64,000 nt of DNA from an uncultured Cellulomonas sp. (GCF_947494015.1 NZ_CANLTL010000004.1:1-64000), one strand, 5' to 3'; counted from the first letter of the stretch, positions 7,933 to 18,271 are shown. Notes: generated by a model from the sequence alone, not told the origin. Program-made: numbers and translations.

Positions 7933-8787
7933 TCAGCCGCGGGCGGCCTCGATGGCGTCCGCGAGCCGGCCGGGCTGGCTCCAGTCGTACTCGTCGGTGT
8001 CCAGGGGCTCGCCGTCGACCAGGATGGCGGGGGTCGCCAGCTGGTCCAGGTCCTCCCCGGCCCGTCCGGTGAGCGCGGCGACCCACGGCGCGAACGAGTC
8101 GGGGCCGGTGAGGTAGCTGCCGTCGGCGATCGCGTCGACGACGGCCTGGGCCGCGCCGGCACCGGCGGCCAGGTCGGCGATCTGCGCGTCGGTCAGGCCC
8201 TCGCTGTTCTCCGCCGGCTGGTCGACGAACATCACGTCGTTGAAGGCGACGAACGCCTCGGGCGAGCGGTCGGCGACCAGGGCCGCCGCCGTCGCGGCGC
8301 GCGTCGAGTACTGCGTCCCCGACGAGAGCCGGTCCAGGATCGACACGGGGTGGTACTCCACCACGACGTCACCGGCCTCGCGCATCTCGGCCAGCGTCGC
8401 GGCGTTGATCTCCTCGAACCGGCCGCAGAACGGGCACATGTAGTCGGCGTACACGCTGACCACGACGGCATCCGGGTCGGCCCCCTCGGTGCTCCCGGCA
8501 ACCCCGGCCGCACCCACCGGGATCGCGCCGTCCCCAGTGGCGCCGGCGGGCGCGCTCACCTCGTCCAGCGACGGCACGGCGCCCCCGGCGGCGTCGTCGC
8601 CGTCGTCCCCGGAGACGAGGATCACCGCCACCACGGCGCCGAACAGCACCAGGCACGCCACCAGGACGGAGATGGCGATGGTCCGCGACCGGCGCGCAGC
8701 GCGCGCCTGCTCGGCGCGCAGCCGCTCGGCCGCCGCGCGGGCCTCCTCACGGCGGCGGTTCGCGGGGCGGTTCTGGGTGGCGCTCAC
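7933..8787 (-). CDS. DsbA-family thiol-disulfide oxidoreductase, membrane anchored
   Basis: A 284-residue protein: a basic Ala/Arg-rich cytoplasmic helix (1-34), one transmembrane segment (about 36-59), an Ala/Gly/Asp-rich linker, then a thioredoxin-fold DsbA domain with Cys118-Pro-Phe-Cys121. A cis-Pro region (TPAILVDG) lies near residue 260. The catalytic domain should face outside the membrane, where it introduces or reshuffles disulfides. The VKOR at 5027-5680 is its likely re-oxidising partner. GTG start. It is divergent from adhE. Confidence 0.9.
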   Translation of the reverse strand: MSATQNRPANRRREEARAAAERLRAEQARAARRSRTIAISVLVACLVLFGAVVAVILVSGDDGDDAAGGAVPSLDEVSAPAGATGDGAIPVGAAGVAGSTEGADPDAVVVSVYADYMCPFCGRFEEINAATLAEMREAGDVVVEYHPVSILDRLSSGTQYSTRAATAAALVADRSPEAFVAFNDVMFVDQPAENSEGLTDAQIADLAAGAGAAQAVVDAIADGSYLTGPDSFAPWVAALTGRAGEDLDQLATPAILVDGEPLDTDEYDWSQPGRLADAIEAARG

Positions 8788-8851
8788 GTGGTGCTCCGTC
8801 CGTGCCGGTTCAGCTGGTGCCGGTCTGCCTCGTGCCGGTCAGGTCCGCACC

Positions 8852-8857
8852 ACTGTC
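8852..8857 (-). promoter_or_regulatory. possible -10 for the DsbA-like gene
   Basis: On the minus strand the hexamer reads GACAGT. Its first base lies 30.5 bases from the centre of the palindrome at 8881-8894, the same spacing as at pflA and pflB. A single NANNNT match is weak evidence by itself. Confidence 0.25.
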
Positions 8858-8880
8858 CGTGCTCGACGGCGCGACGGCGT

Positions 8881-8894
8881 GGGACCCAGGTCCC
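8881..8894. promoter_or_regulatory. perfect DosR/DevR-like box between dsbA-like and adhE genes
   Basis: GGGACC-CA-GGTCCC, a perfect inverted repeat. It keeps the GGGAC-N4-GTCCC frame of the DosR box. The centre is 8887.5, 63 bases (about six helical turns) upstream of a degenerate copy at 8944-8957. It can be read in either direction in this divergent region. Confidence 0.65.
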
Positions 8895-8919
8895 GGACAC
8901 GGTGCACCCGAGCGCGGCC

Positions 8920-8938
8920 GCCGGCCAAATCGGCCGGC
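8920..8938. repeat. inverted repeat in the adhE leader region
   Basis: GCCGGCC, spacer AAATC, GGCCGGC: perfect 7-base arms between the two DosR-like boxes. It may be a regulator site or a hairpin. A second inverted repeat, CCGCGG-AA-CCGCGG, lies at 9010-9023, just before the adhE ribosome-binding site. Confidence 0.5.
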
Positions 8939-8943
8939 CACCC

Positions 8944-8957
8944 CGGACCTTCGACCC
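8944..8957 (+). promoter_or_regulatory. degenerate DosR-like box proximal to adhE
   Basis: CGGACC-TT-CGACCC matches GGGACC-NN-GGTCCC at 9 of 12 arm positions. Its centre (8950.5) is 30.5 bases before the hexamer CAGGGT at 8981-8986, the same distance as the perfect box before pflA. Confidence 0.45.
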
Positions 8958-8980
8958 GGGTGGACGGCCGCGGGCCGCAG

Positions 8981-8986
8981 CAGGGT
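8981..8986 (+). promoter_or_regulatory. candidate -10 element of adhE
   Basis: CAGGGT would place the start of transcription near 8993, with the proximal box centred near -42.5 and a leader of about 49 bases ending in the AAGGGA ribosome-binding site before ATG 9042. Confidence 0.4.
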
Positions 8987-9041
8987 GGGCGGCGAGCCAG
9001 GTCGGCTCGCCGCGGAACCGCGGCCCTGGGAAGGGACGATC

Positions 9042-11789
9042 ATGAGCACAGCGCACGCCTCCGCCGACGCCACCGCCGGCACCACCGCCGGCACCACCGC
9101 CGACACTGGCGGTCGGTCCAGCGCCGACACGAGCGGCGGGTCCACCGGCGGGACCAGCGCGGTCGGCGACGCCGTGGACGCCCTGGTCGCGGCGGCGACC
9201 AAGGCGCTGGCGGAGTTCATGCACCTGACCCAGGCCGACGTCGACCACGTCGTCGCGAAGGCCTCGGTGGCGGCGCTCAGCCAGCACGGGCCCCTCGCGC
9301 AGGCCGCCGTCGCCGAGACCGGGCGGGGGGTGTTCGAGGACAAGGCGGTGAAGAACATCTTCGCGTGCGAGCACGTGACCCACTCGATGGGCACGCTGCG
9401 CACGGTGGGCGTCGTCGGGCGCGACGAGCTGACCGGGATCGTGGAGATCGCCGAGCCGGTCGGCGTCGTCGCCGGGATCACGCCGGTGACCAACCCGACG
9501 TCGACCGCGATCTTCAAGGCCCTGATGGCGCTCAAGACGCGCAACCCGATCGTGTTCGCCTTCCACCCCTCGGCCCAGCAGTGCTCGGTCGCCGCCGCGC
9601 GCGTGGTGCGGGACGCGGCCGTCGCGGCCGGCGCACCGCAGGACTGCATCCAGTGGGTCGAGCGTCCGTCGCTCGAGGCGACGTCCGCCCTCATGCACCA
9701 CCCCGGCGTCGCGCTCATCCTCGCCACCGGCGGCAACGCGATGGTCCGGGCCGCGTACTCGTGCGGCAAGCCCGCCCTCGGGGTCGGCGCCGGCAACGTC
9801 CCGGCCTACATCGAGAGGTCGGCCCGGCTCCAGCGCGCCGTGAACGACGTCGTGCTGTCCAAGGCGTTCGACAACGGCATGGTGTGCGCCTCGGAGCAGG
9901 CGGTCATCCTGGACGACGAGATCTACGACGCCGCGATGGACGAGTTCGGCGTGCTGCACGCACACCGGTGCACGCCCGAGCAGAAGGCGATGCTCGAGGC
10001 GCTCATCTTCGGGGTCGCCGCCGGGTCCGGGAACTGCGCGGGCGCGCGGCTGAACGCCGCCGTCGTCGGGCAGAGCCCGCAGTGGATCGCCGAGCAGGCC
10101 GGCTTCAGCGTGCCGGACGACACGTCGGTGCTGCTCGCCGAGGTCTCCGGCGTGGGCCCGCAGGAGCCGTTGACCCGCGAGAAGCTGTGCCCCGTGCTGG
10201 CGGTCCTGCGCGCCGCCTCGACCGAGCACGGCATCGCGCTCGCCGAGCAGATGGTCGAGCTCGACGGCCTGGGGCACAGCGCCGCCATCCACACCGAGGA
10301 CGCCGAGCTGGCCGAGCGCTTCGGCAGCCGGGTCAAGGCCGTGCGGGTGATCTGGAACTCGCCGGCGTCCCTCGGCGGCATCGGGGACATCTACAACGCC
10401 TTCATCCCGTCGCTCACCCTGGGCTGCGGCTCCTACGGCCACAACTCGGTGTCCAACAACGTGTCGGCGGTCAACCTCGTGAACATCAAGCGCATCGGGC
10501 GTCGCACCAACAACCTGCAGTGGTTCAAGGTTCCCGGCAAGACGTACTTCGAGCCGCACGCGATCCGCTACCTCGCCGACATGCCGGACGTGCACCGGGT
10601 CACCATCGTCACGGACTCGACGATGACGAAGCTCGGCTTCGTCGACAAGGTGCTCGACGTCCTCGGGCGGCGCGCCGAGACGGTCGCGCTGCAGATCATC
10701 GACAACATCGAGCCCGAGCCGAGCATCGCCACGGTGGACCGCGGTGCCGAGCTCATGCGGGAGTTCGGCCCGGACACCATCATCGCGCTGGGCGGCGGCT
10801 CGCCCATGGACGCGGCGAAGGTGATGTGGCTGCGGTACGAGCACCCGGAGGTCGTGTTCGCCGACCTCAAGGAGAAGTTCTTCGACGTGCGCAAGCGGGC
10901 GTTCAAGTTCCCCACGCTGGGTGACCGAGCGCGCCTGGTGTGCATCCCGACGACGTCGGGCACCGGCGCGGAGGTGACGCCGTTCGCGGTCATCACCGAC
11001 CCCGCGACCGGCATCAAGTACCCGTTGGCGGACTACGCGCTGACGCCGACCGTCGCGATCATCGACCCGGCCCTGACCGGCCGGATGCCCGCGTCGCTCG
11101 CCGCCGACTCGGGGTTCGACGCGCTGACCCACGCGACGGAGGCGTACGTGTCGGTCTACGCCAACGACTTCACCGACGGCATGGCGCTGCACGCCATCCG
11201 GCTCATCTTCGAGAACCTGGAGCGGTCGGTGGCCGGTGACGACCCGGCGGCACGCGAGCGGATGCACAACGCCGGCACCATCGCCGGGATGGCGTTCGGC
11301 AACGCGTTCCTGGGGATCGTGCACGCGATGGCGCACACGGTGGGCTCGACGTTCCACCTCGTGCACGGGCGCACCAACGCGACCCTGCTGCCGCACGTGA
11401 TCCGCTACAACGGCACCGTGCCGACCAAGCTGACGAGCTGGCCGAAGTACGAGCACTACGTCGCCCCGGAGCGCTTCCAGCAGATCGCGGCGACGCTCGG
11501 TCTGCCGGCGTCGACCCCCGCGGAGGGGGTGGAGTCCTACGCCCGGGCGGTCGAGCGGCTGCGGACCGCCGTGGGGATCCCCGGGTCGTTCCAGGAGCAG
11601 GGCGTGGCCGAGGACGCCTTCATCGGGCGGCTCGACGAGCTGGCGATGCGGTCCTACGAGGACCAGTGCGCACCGGCGAACCCGCGGCTGCCGATGCTCG
11701 CGGACATGAAGGACCTCATGGCCGCGGCCTACTACGGCACATCGGTCGACGAGATCCGGACCCGCGAGGCGTCGTCGGCGCCGGCGTGA
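9042..11789 (+). CDS. adhE: bifunctional acetaldehyde-CoA/alcohol dehydrogenase AdhE
   Basis: A 915-residue AdhE. After a Thr/Gly/Ser/Ala-rich extension of about 40 residues comes an aldehyde dehydrogenase half with catalytic Cys282 (NGMVCASEQ), then an iron-type alcohol dehydrogenase half with GGGSPMDAAK (about 585), PTTSGTGAEVT, and the metal-binding histidines of IVHAMAHTVGSTFHLVHG. It reduces acetyl-CoA to acetaldehyde and then ethanol, regenerating two NAD+. With PflB/PflA in this window it forms the anaerobic pyruvate-to-ethanol and formate route. ATG 9042 was chosen because of AAGGGA upstream; the frame is open further upstream without similarity. A strong hairpin follows the stop. Confidence 0.96.
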   Translation: MSTAHASADATAGTTAGTTADTGGRSSADTSGGSTGGTSAVGDAVDALVAAATKALAEFMHLTQADVDHVVAKASVAALSQHGPLAQAAVAETGRGVFEDKAVKNIFACEHVTHSMGTLRTVGVVGRDELTGIVEIAEPVGVVAGITPVTNPTSTAIFKALMALKTRNPIVFAFHPSAQQCSVAAARVVRDAAVAAGAPQDCIQWVERPSLEATSALMHHPGVALILATGGNAMVRAAYSCGKPALGVGAGNVPAYIERSARLQRAVNDVVLSKAFDNGMVCASEQAVILDDEIYDAAMDEFGVLHAHRCTPEQKAMLEALIFGVAAGSGNCAGARLNAAVVGQSPQWIAEQAGFSVPDDTSVLLAEVSGVGPQEPLTREKLCPVLAVLRAASTEHGIALAEQMVELDGLGHSAAIHTEDAELAERFGSRVKAVRVIWNSPASLGGIGDIYNAFIPSLTLGCGSYGHNSVSNNVSAVNLVNIKRIGRRTNNLQWFKVPGKTYFEPHAIRYLADMPDVHRVTIVTDSTMTKLGFVDKVLDVLGRRAETVALQIIDNIEPEPSIATVDRGAELMREFGPDTIIALGGGSPMDAAKVMWLRYEHPEVVFADLKEKFFDVRKRAFKFPTLGDRARLVCIPTTSGTGAEVTPFAVITDPATGIKYPLADYALTPTVAIIDPALTGRMPASLAADSGFDALTHATEAYVSVYANDFTDGMALHAIRLIFENLERSVAGDDPAARERMHNAGTIAGMAFGNAFLGIVHAMAHTVGSTFHLVHGRTNATLLPHVIRYNGTVPTKLTSWPKYEHYVAPERFQQIAATLGLPASTPAEGVESYARAVERLRTAVGIPGSFQEQGVAEDAFIGRLDELAMRSYEDQCAPANPRLPMLADMKDLMAAAYYGTSVDEIRTREASSAPA

Positions 11790-11792
11790 CGG

Positions 11793-11840
11793 CGTCCGGC
11801 CGGTCGGCGCGAGCAGCCGCTCGTGGCGACCGGCCGGACG
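11793..11840 (+). terminator. strong hairpin after adhE
   Basis: CGTCCGGCCGGTCG and CGACCGGCCGGACG form a perfect 14-bp stem around a 20-base loop, starting 3 bases after the adhE stop. It lacks a U-run. Confidence 0.7.
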
Positions 11841-11871
11841 GCGCGGCGGGCACAGCCGCCCCCCCGTGGGC

Positions 11872-11877
11872 CAGGCT
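11872..11877 (+). promoter_or_regulatory. candidate leaderless -10 element
   Basis: CAGGCT followed by 7 bases and ATG 11885. Confidence 0.35.
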
Positions 11878-11884
11878 GGGTCCC

Positions 11885-12352
11885 ATGGTCGGACGACGGG
11901 ACGCCACGGGACTCACCCCGGCGGGTGGGCTGCTCGCCGCTGCCGCGCTGCACCTCGGCTTCCAGGCCGTGGTGACGGGCGTGGTGTACCCGGCCCTCGC
12001 GGAGGTCCCCCAGGACCGGTGGGCGGCGGCGCACGCCGCGCACTCACGGCGCATCGGGGTCGTGGTGGCCCCGGTCTACACGCTTCTGGCCGCGGCCTGC
12101 GCCCGGGTGCTGGTCTCCGGGCCGCGGACGCCGTCGTCGCTGGCGGCCGTGGGCGGCGCGGCGGGTGCGGCGCTGTCGACGGCGTTCGTCGCGGCCCCCA
12201 CGCACCGGCGGCTGGGGCAGGGCCGCAGTCCCGAGCTGCTCGCCACGTTGCGTGCTGCCGACAGGGTGCGCCTCGCCGGTGCCGTCCTGGCCGCGGGTGC
12301 CGCGCTGCGCGTCGTCCACCGCCCCCCGCGAGAGGGGACGCGGGGTCCATGA
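11885..12352 (+). CDS. small four-helix membrane protein
   Basis: A 155-residue protein with about four hydrophobic segments: GGLLAAAALHLGFQAVVTGVVYPAL (split here as AAALHLGFQ and VVTGVVYPAL), VVVAPVYTLLAAA, a Gly/Ala-rich helix and a last one near the end. The frame is open upstream, but ATG 11885 fits the protein and the promoter. The helix pattern resembles small DUF1772/anthrone-oxygenase-like membrane proteins, but I would not assign a function. It precedes rox with a gap of about 100 bases. Confidence 0.65.
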   Translation: MVGRRDATGLTPAGGLLAAAALHLGFQAVVTGVVYPALAEVPQDRWAAAHAAHSRRIGVVVAPVYTLLAAACARVLVSGPRTPSSLAAVGGAAGAALSTAFVAAPTHRRLGQGRSPELLATLRAADRVRLAGAVLAAGAALRVVHRPPREGTRGP

Positions 12353-12398
12353 CTGCGGCACCGGCGCAGGCGCGACCGGTGCCACTCCCAACGTATAG

Positions 12399-13940
<1,542 letters not shown>

Positions 13941-13973
13941 GCGGTGGGGCGGCCTGCACCTGGAGTCCCGGAC

Positions 13974-14819
13974 GTGCCGACACCCGTCCCGTACCGCGCC
14001 CTGCCGCACGAGCTCGCCGACGTCCGGTACGCGCACGGCCCCGACTCCGTCCGGCATCCCGACGTCCCCGCCGGCGAGACCGTCGAGCTCCAGCTGGACG
14101 CGAGCAGGGTGTACCCCGGCACGTCGCGCAAGGTGTGGATCCACGTGCCGGCGGGGTACGCCCCAGCGCGACCCGCCGGCCTCGTGGTGTTCAACGACGG
14201 CGGCTGGTACCTGGACCCCGACGGCGAGGTCCGTGGCGCCCTCGTGCTCGACAACCTCGTGCACCGCGGTGACATCCCGCCCACCATCGGGCTCTTCGTC
14301 GACCCGGGCGAGCTCGTCGGCGCCGCGCAGCCCAAGCACCGCAACGTGGAGTACGACGCCTTCGACGACCGCTATGTCACCTACCTGCTCACCGAGGTCG
14401 TCCCGCGGGTGACCGAGCGGTACGCCGTGACCGACGACCCGCAGCGCTGGGTGATCTGCGGCGGCAGCAGCGGAGGCAACGCCGCGTTCACCGCCGCCTG
14501 GATGCGGCCGGACCGGTTCCGACGCGTGGTGTGCTCGCTGTCCAGCTTCGTGCAGATGCCCGGGGGCAACCCCTACCCGGAGCTCGTGCGCCGCAGTCCG
14601 CGCCTACCGCTGCGGATCTTCATGCAGGCCGCCCACCACGACCTGCACGGCGAAGGGCTCGGTACGAGCTGGTTCGCCGAGAACCTGCGCGTCGCGGCCG
14701 CTCTTGCCGAGGCCCGGTACGACGTGCGGCTCGTGGTCGGTGACGGCGGGCACAGCCCCAACCACGGTGGCGTCCTGCTGCCTGACGCGCTGCGCTGGGT
14801 CCTGGGCCGGACCGGCTGA
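13974..14819 (+). CDS. putative esterase of the Fes/D family (alpha/beta fold)
   Basis: About 281 residues from GTG 13974; another GTG at 13944, three bases after the rox stop, would add ten. The nucleophile is in GGSSGGN (G-x-S-x-G type) near residue 162; a histidine in DGGHSPNHGG near the C-terminus is the likely catalytic His. The layout resembles enterochelin-esterase/PF00756 enzymes, which hydrolyse esters of trilactones, sugars or acyl groups. There is no signal peptide. It lies 33 bases after rox, so it could share the transcript, but a role in rifamycin handling is only a guess. Confidence 0.8.
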   Translation: MPTPVPYRALPHELADVRYAHGPDSVRHPDVPAGETVELQLDASRVYPGTSRKVWIHVPAGYAPARPAGLVVFNDGGWYLDPDGEVRGALVLDNLVHRGDIPPTIGLFVDPGELVGAAQPKHRNVEYDAFDDRYVTYLLTEVVPRVTERYAVTDDPQRWVICGGSSGGNAAFTAAWMRPDRFRRVVCSLSSFVQMPGGNPYPELVRRSPRLPLRIFMQAAHHDLHGEGLGTSWFAENLRVAAALAEARYDVRLVVGDGGHSPNHGGVLLPDALRWVLGRTG

Positions 14820-14962
14820 CCGTCCACCTGCGCCGTTCGCCCGTCGGCCCCGCGCCTCGGCCCGGCCCCCTCCACCCGGCCGACCCCCGATCACCCGATG
14901 ACTTCCGTGCCGCGCAGCCGTCTGCCCCGGGACGGGACATCACGGACGGGAGGTGCGCCCCG

Positions 14963-15658
14963 ATGGCGACCTTCGTGCTGGTTCACGGCGGGGGCGACGT
15001 CGGCTGGTACTGGCACCTGGTCGACCCCGAGCTGCGCGCCCGGGGTCACGAGGTGGTGGCGCCCGACCTGCCCTGCGACGACGACACGGCCACGCTGTCC
15101 GACTACGCCGACGCCGTGCTGGACGCCGTCGGCGACCGGCCGGACCTGGTCGTGGTGGGGCAGTCGTACGGAGGCTTCACGGCCGCACTGGTCGCTGCGC
15201 GGGCGCCGGCGGACGCGCTCGTGTTCGTCGCGGGCATGATCCCCGTACCGGGCGAGCGGCCGGCGGACTGGTGGACGACCGCCGGGTTCCGTGAGGCGGT
15301 GGCGTCGCAGGCGCAGAAGGACGGCGGGCTGACCGGCCACGGGGACCCGCTGGTCGCCTACTACCACGACGTGCCGCGGTCCTTGGCCGAGGAGGCGATG
15401 GGCAGGTCCCGAGGCGAGTCGAGCGCCGCGTACGACGACCCCTGGCCGCTGGACGCGCTGCCATCCGTCCCCACCCACTGCGTGATCGGCGCGGAGGACC
15501 GGTTCCTGCCTGCGCCGTTGCAGCGGCGGCTCGCGGCGGATCGGCTCGGCGTCGTCCCCGACGAGCTCCCGGCCGGGCACTGCGTCGCGCTCAGCCGCCC
15601 ACGCGAGCTGGCCGAGCTGCTCGACGGGTACGCCCGCGCCGTGACCCGGGTGCCGTAG
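14963..15658 (+). CDS. alpha/beta hydrolase
   Basis: A 231-residue alpha/beta hydrolase. VLVHGGG forms the oxyanion-hole strand, GQSYGG holds the nucleophile (about Ser77), EDRFLP gives the acidic residue and AGHCVAL gives the histidine near residue 210. It resembles the plant methylesterase-like group of bacterial hydrolases. No signal peptide. The ribosome-binding site is GGGAGGTG, about 10 bases before the ATG. Substrate unknown. Confidence 0.85.
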   Translation: MATFVLVHGGGDVGWYWHLVDPELRARGHEVVAPDLPCDDDTATLSDYADAVLDAVGDRPDLVVVGQSYGGFTAALVAARAPADALVFVAGMIPVPGERPADWWTTAGFREAVASQAQKDGGLTGHGDPLVAYYHDVPRSLAEEAMGRSRGESSAAYDDPWPLDALPSVPTHCVIGAEDRFLPAPLQRRLAADRLGVVPDELPAGHCVALSRPRELAELLDGYARAVTRVP

Positions 15659-15767
15659 ACGCCCGACCGCGACCCACCACCCCGACGAGCGGCCATACTC
15701 GCGTCGAGCCGCCTGCCCACCACCGAGCGTGCCCCGGGCGGGCCCACCGCACAGCGAGGAGACACCC

Positions 15768-16784
15768 ATGGCAGCCCCCGACGCCCCTGGCAGCCTGCGG
15801 CTCGGCGTCCGCTTCGAGCCCGACTGGCCGCCGGAGGACCTGCCCGCCTTCGCCCGCCAGGCGCAGGAGCAGGGCTACGACGAGCTGTGGTTCAGCGAGG
15901 ACCTGCCGTGGGCGGGCGGGATCGCGATGGCGGCCACGGCGCTGGCCCACACCACGAGCCTGCGGGTGGGTCTGGGCCTGCTGCCGGCCGTGACCCGGAA
16001 CGTCGTGACGCTGGCCATGGAGGTCGCCGCGCTCGAGCGGCTCGCCCCGGGCCGCCTGGTGCTCGGTGTGGGCCACGGCGTGCCCGAGTGGATGGCCCAG
16101 ATCGGCGCCGCGACGCCTCGGCCTGCTGCGGCGCTGGAGGAGACGACCCTCGTGCTCCGGCGACTGCTGGCGGGGGAGCGGGTCACGTTCCACGGCACCC
16201 ATGTCCGGGTGGACGACGTGGCCCTGGGCCGCCCGCCCGCGGCATGCCCGGAGATCCTCGTGGGCACGACGGGGCCGGTCGGCCTGGCGATGGCGGCGCG
16301 CTGCTCCGACGGCGTCGTGCTGCCCGAGGTCACGGTGCCCGACGCCGTCCGGTGGGCGCGCGCGCAGATGGCCGGGGCGGGGGACCCGGGCAGCACGGTG
16401 GTCTTCGCGATGGTCGAGGTGGACGACGACCGCGACCGGGCGCTGCAGACGGTCCGGCAGCGGGTGCGACGGGTGCTCGACCTCGGCATCTTCCCCCAGC
16501 TGACCCGGCTGGCCGGACTGGGGGCCGAGGCGGACGGTGAGGTGACCGACGACGTCGTCACGTCGATCGCCGCGGCGGGCGGCCCGGACGACGTCGTCCG
16601 GGCGCTGACGGGGTGGTCCGACGCGGGGGCGTCGCGCGTGGTGCTCGTCGCCGGCGGGGACGACGCACCGCGCAGCTACGCCCGCGTCGCCGCGCAGGTC
16701 CTGCCGAGACTCCGGGCGGCGGGCGTGGTGGGCGCCGGACCGGCGCCGGCGCCGGCGGTCAGCCCCTCGCCGCCGCGGGCCTGA
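15768..16784 (+). CDS. luciferase-like (LLM) flavin-dependent oxidoreductase
   Basis: 338 residues from ATG 15768, preceded by GAGGAGA. The TIM-barrel LLM pattern is clear: GVRFEPDWPPEDL, then GYDELWFSED, LRVGLGLLPAVTRNVVTLAMEVAALERLAPGR (split here as LRVGLGLLP and RNVVTLAMEVAALE) and LVLGVGHG. Members use reduced FMN or F420. The GHGV/NPV-type strand after residue 100 is typical of F420-dependent ones, but the cofactor cannot be settled here. The C-terminus has a Pro/Ala tail. Convergent with the GH3 gene, 25 bases apart. Confidence 0.85.
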   Translation: MAAPDAPGSLRLGVRFEPDWPPEDLPAFARQAQEQGYDELWFSEDLPWAGGIAMAATALAHTTSLRVGLGLLPAVTRNVVTLAMEVAALERLAPGRLVLGVGHGVPEWMAQIGAATPRPAAALEETTLVLRRLLAGERVTFHGTHVRVDDVALGRPPAACPEILVGTTGPVGLAMAARCSDGVVLPEVTVPDAVRWARAQMAGAGDPGSTVVFAMVEVDDDRDRALQTVRQRVRRVLDLGIFPQLTRLAGLGAEADGEVTDDVVTSIAAAGGPDDVVRALTGWSDAGASRVVLVAGGDDAPRSYARVAAQVLPRLRAAGVVGAGPAPAPAVSPSPPRA

Positions 16785-16809
16785 CCGACGTGCTGACCGA
16801 CGGGCTGGA

Positions 16810-18066
16810 CTACGGGGTGGGCGACGCCGCCGTCGGCGGCACGGACAGCACCGGCATTTGCACGTCGAGGCACGACATGGCGACCGGGTCGCCGCCGGCC
16901 AGCGCGGTCACCCGGGCCGCCGCCTCGGACAGCCGCTGCTCGGGCAGCTGCCCGGTCCGCACCGCCTCGACCAGCGAGTCGCGCATGCCCAGCGCCTGGC
17001 TGCCGTCGGTGGTCAGGACCGCGTCCGCGCCCGCGCCCACCGCCGCGACGGCGGCCTCGGGGAAGTTCCAGCGCAGGTTCACCGCGCCCATGCCGACGCT
17101 GTCGGTGATCGCGACACCGTCGAAGCCCATGTCCCGCAGCAGCGCGTAGGCGCGCGGGCTCAGCGACGCGGGCAGCTCCGGGTCGAGCGCCTCGTACTGC
17201 AGGTGGTTCAGCATCACCACGGGGGCCCCGGCGTCGATGGCGGCCTGGAACGGCACCAGGTCGGTGGTGCGCAGATCGTCCATCGAGGCGTCGACCACCT
17301 CGGTGGTCGCGTGCGTGTCGGTCGTGGACCGGCCGTGACCGGGGAAGTGCTTGACGGTCGGCGTGACGCCGGCGTCGGCCAGGCCCGCGGCGAACGCCAG
17401 CCCGTACTCCGTCGCGGTGGCCGGGTCGGCGCCGAACGAGCGGTCGCCGATGATGCCGCGAGCCGGGCCGTCGTCCAGGTCGAGCAGGGGGGCGAGGTCG
17501 ACGTCGACGCCCACGGCGGCGAGGTCCGCCCCGATGTCGCCGGCGAAGGCGCGCACCTCGGCCGGTGTGCGCTCGTCCGCCAGGCGCCGCGGCGAGGGTC
17601 CCGACCCGACGACGCCGGCCGCGACGGCGACCCGTCCGGACTCCTCGTCGGTGGACACCAGCAGCGGCCGCCCGGCCCGCTCCCGGAGGCCCGCGGTCAG
17701 CCGGCGTGTCGACTCGACGGACGCGACGTTGGGCTCGGACAGGAAGACGCCGCCGACCCCGAGGTCGACCACCTCGTGGGCGAGGGCGTCGTCCGGCGAG
17801 GTGACGCCGGGGAGGCCGACCACCAGCACCGCGGCGGCGCGACGCTCGAGCGGTGCGGGCACGCAGCTCGGCGTCGGGGACGGTGTCGGGCGAGCGGTGG
17901 GTGTCGGCGAGGGGCCGCCGGCTCGCAGGTCCGACGACGGGTCCGCCGGCGCACACGCCGCCAGCAGGCTCGCGCCGATCGCCAGCGCCACCACGGACCG
18001 GGGGGTGACCGGCCGTCGGCGTGGGCGAGGCGTCGACCGGCGCGGGGTGCTGATCGGCGCGCTCAC
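16810..18066 (-). CDS. GH3 family lipoprotein (NagZ-like beta-N-acetylhexosaminidase)
   Basis: A 418-residue lipoprotein. The signal sequence ends in a lipobox LLAACAP (Cys38), followed by a Pro/Thr/Ser-rich linker and a single GH3 TIM barrel. The barrel has LLVSTDEESGRV, KHFPGHGRSTTDTH and ITDSVGMGA, where the Asp is the expected nucleophile and the KHFPGHG-TDTH loop carries the His-Asp general acid pair of NagZ-type enzymes. It should remove beta-N-acetylglucosamine from cell-wall fragments or chitin-like sugars at the cell surface. It is divergent from pflB. Confidence 0.88.
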   Translation of the reverse strand: MSAPISTPRRSTPRPRRRPVTPRSVVALAIGASLLAACAPADPSSDLRAGGPSPTPTARPTPSPTPSCVPAPLERRAAAVLVVGLPGVTSPDDALAHEVVDLGVGGVFLSEPNVASVESTRRLTAGLRERAGRPLLVSTDEESGRVAVAAGVVGSGPSPRRLADERTPAEVRAFAGDIGADLAAVGVDVDLAPLLDLDDGPARGIIGDRSFGADPATATEYGLAFAAGLADAGVTPTVKHFPGHGRSTTDTHATTEVVDASMDDLRTTDLVPFQAAIDAGAPVVMLNHLQYEALDPELPASLSPRAYALLRDMGFDGVAITDSVGMGAVNLRWNFPEAAVAAVGAGADAVLTTDGSQALGMRDSLVEAVRTGQLPEQRLSEAAARVTALAGGDPVAMSCLDVQMPVLSVPPTAASPTP

Positions 18067-18207
18067 CGGGCGCGCCTGGAGCTCGGGGTGCTCGGGGCAT
18101 GGCTGCGGTCAGGCATGGTGCCCAGCCTGCGCGACGGGGACCGACCCGTCGAATCCGCAGCGGCCCGACAGCCGACGCGTGGCGTCGAGCGGGTGTGCCG
18201 AGGCGGT

Positions 18208-18254
18208 GTCGAGGGGGCGGGAGGCGTCGAGGGGGCGGGAGGCGTCGGGGGGAC
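18208..18254. repeat. 18-bp tandem repeat
   Basis: GTCGAGGGGGCGGGAGGC occurs at 18208 and 18226, with a decayed third copy after 18244. The 16-base piece GGCGTCGAGGGGGCGG is identical to the coding repeat at 46635-46688. Confidence 0.75.
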
Positions 18255-18271
18255 GACGGGGTGACGAATCC

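Noticed and set aside
8784-11456. Very long minus-strand open frame (890 codons) opposite adhE
   Set aside because: It is a shadow of AdhE in GC-rich DNA; its translation is low-complexity His/Arg/Asp/Val without any family motif, while the plus strand has complete AdhE motifs.
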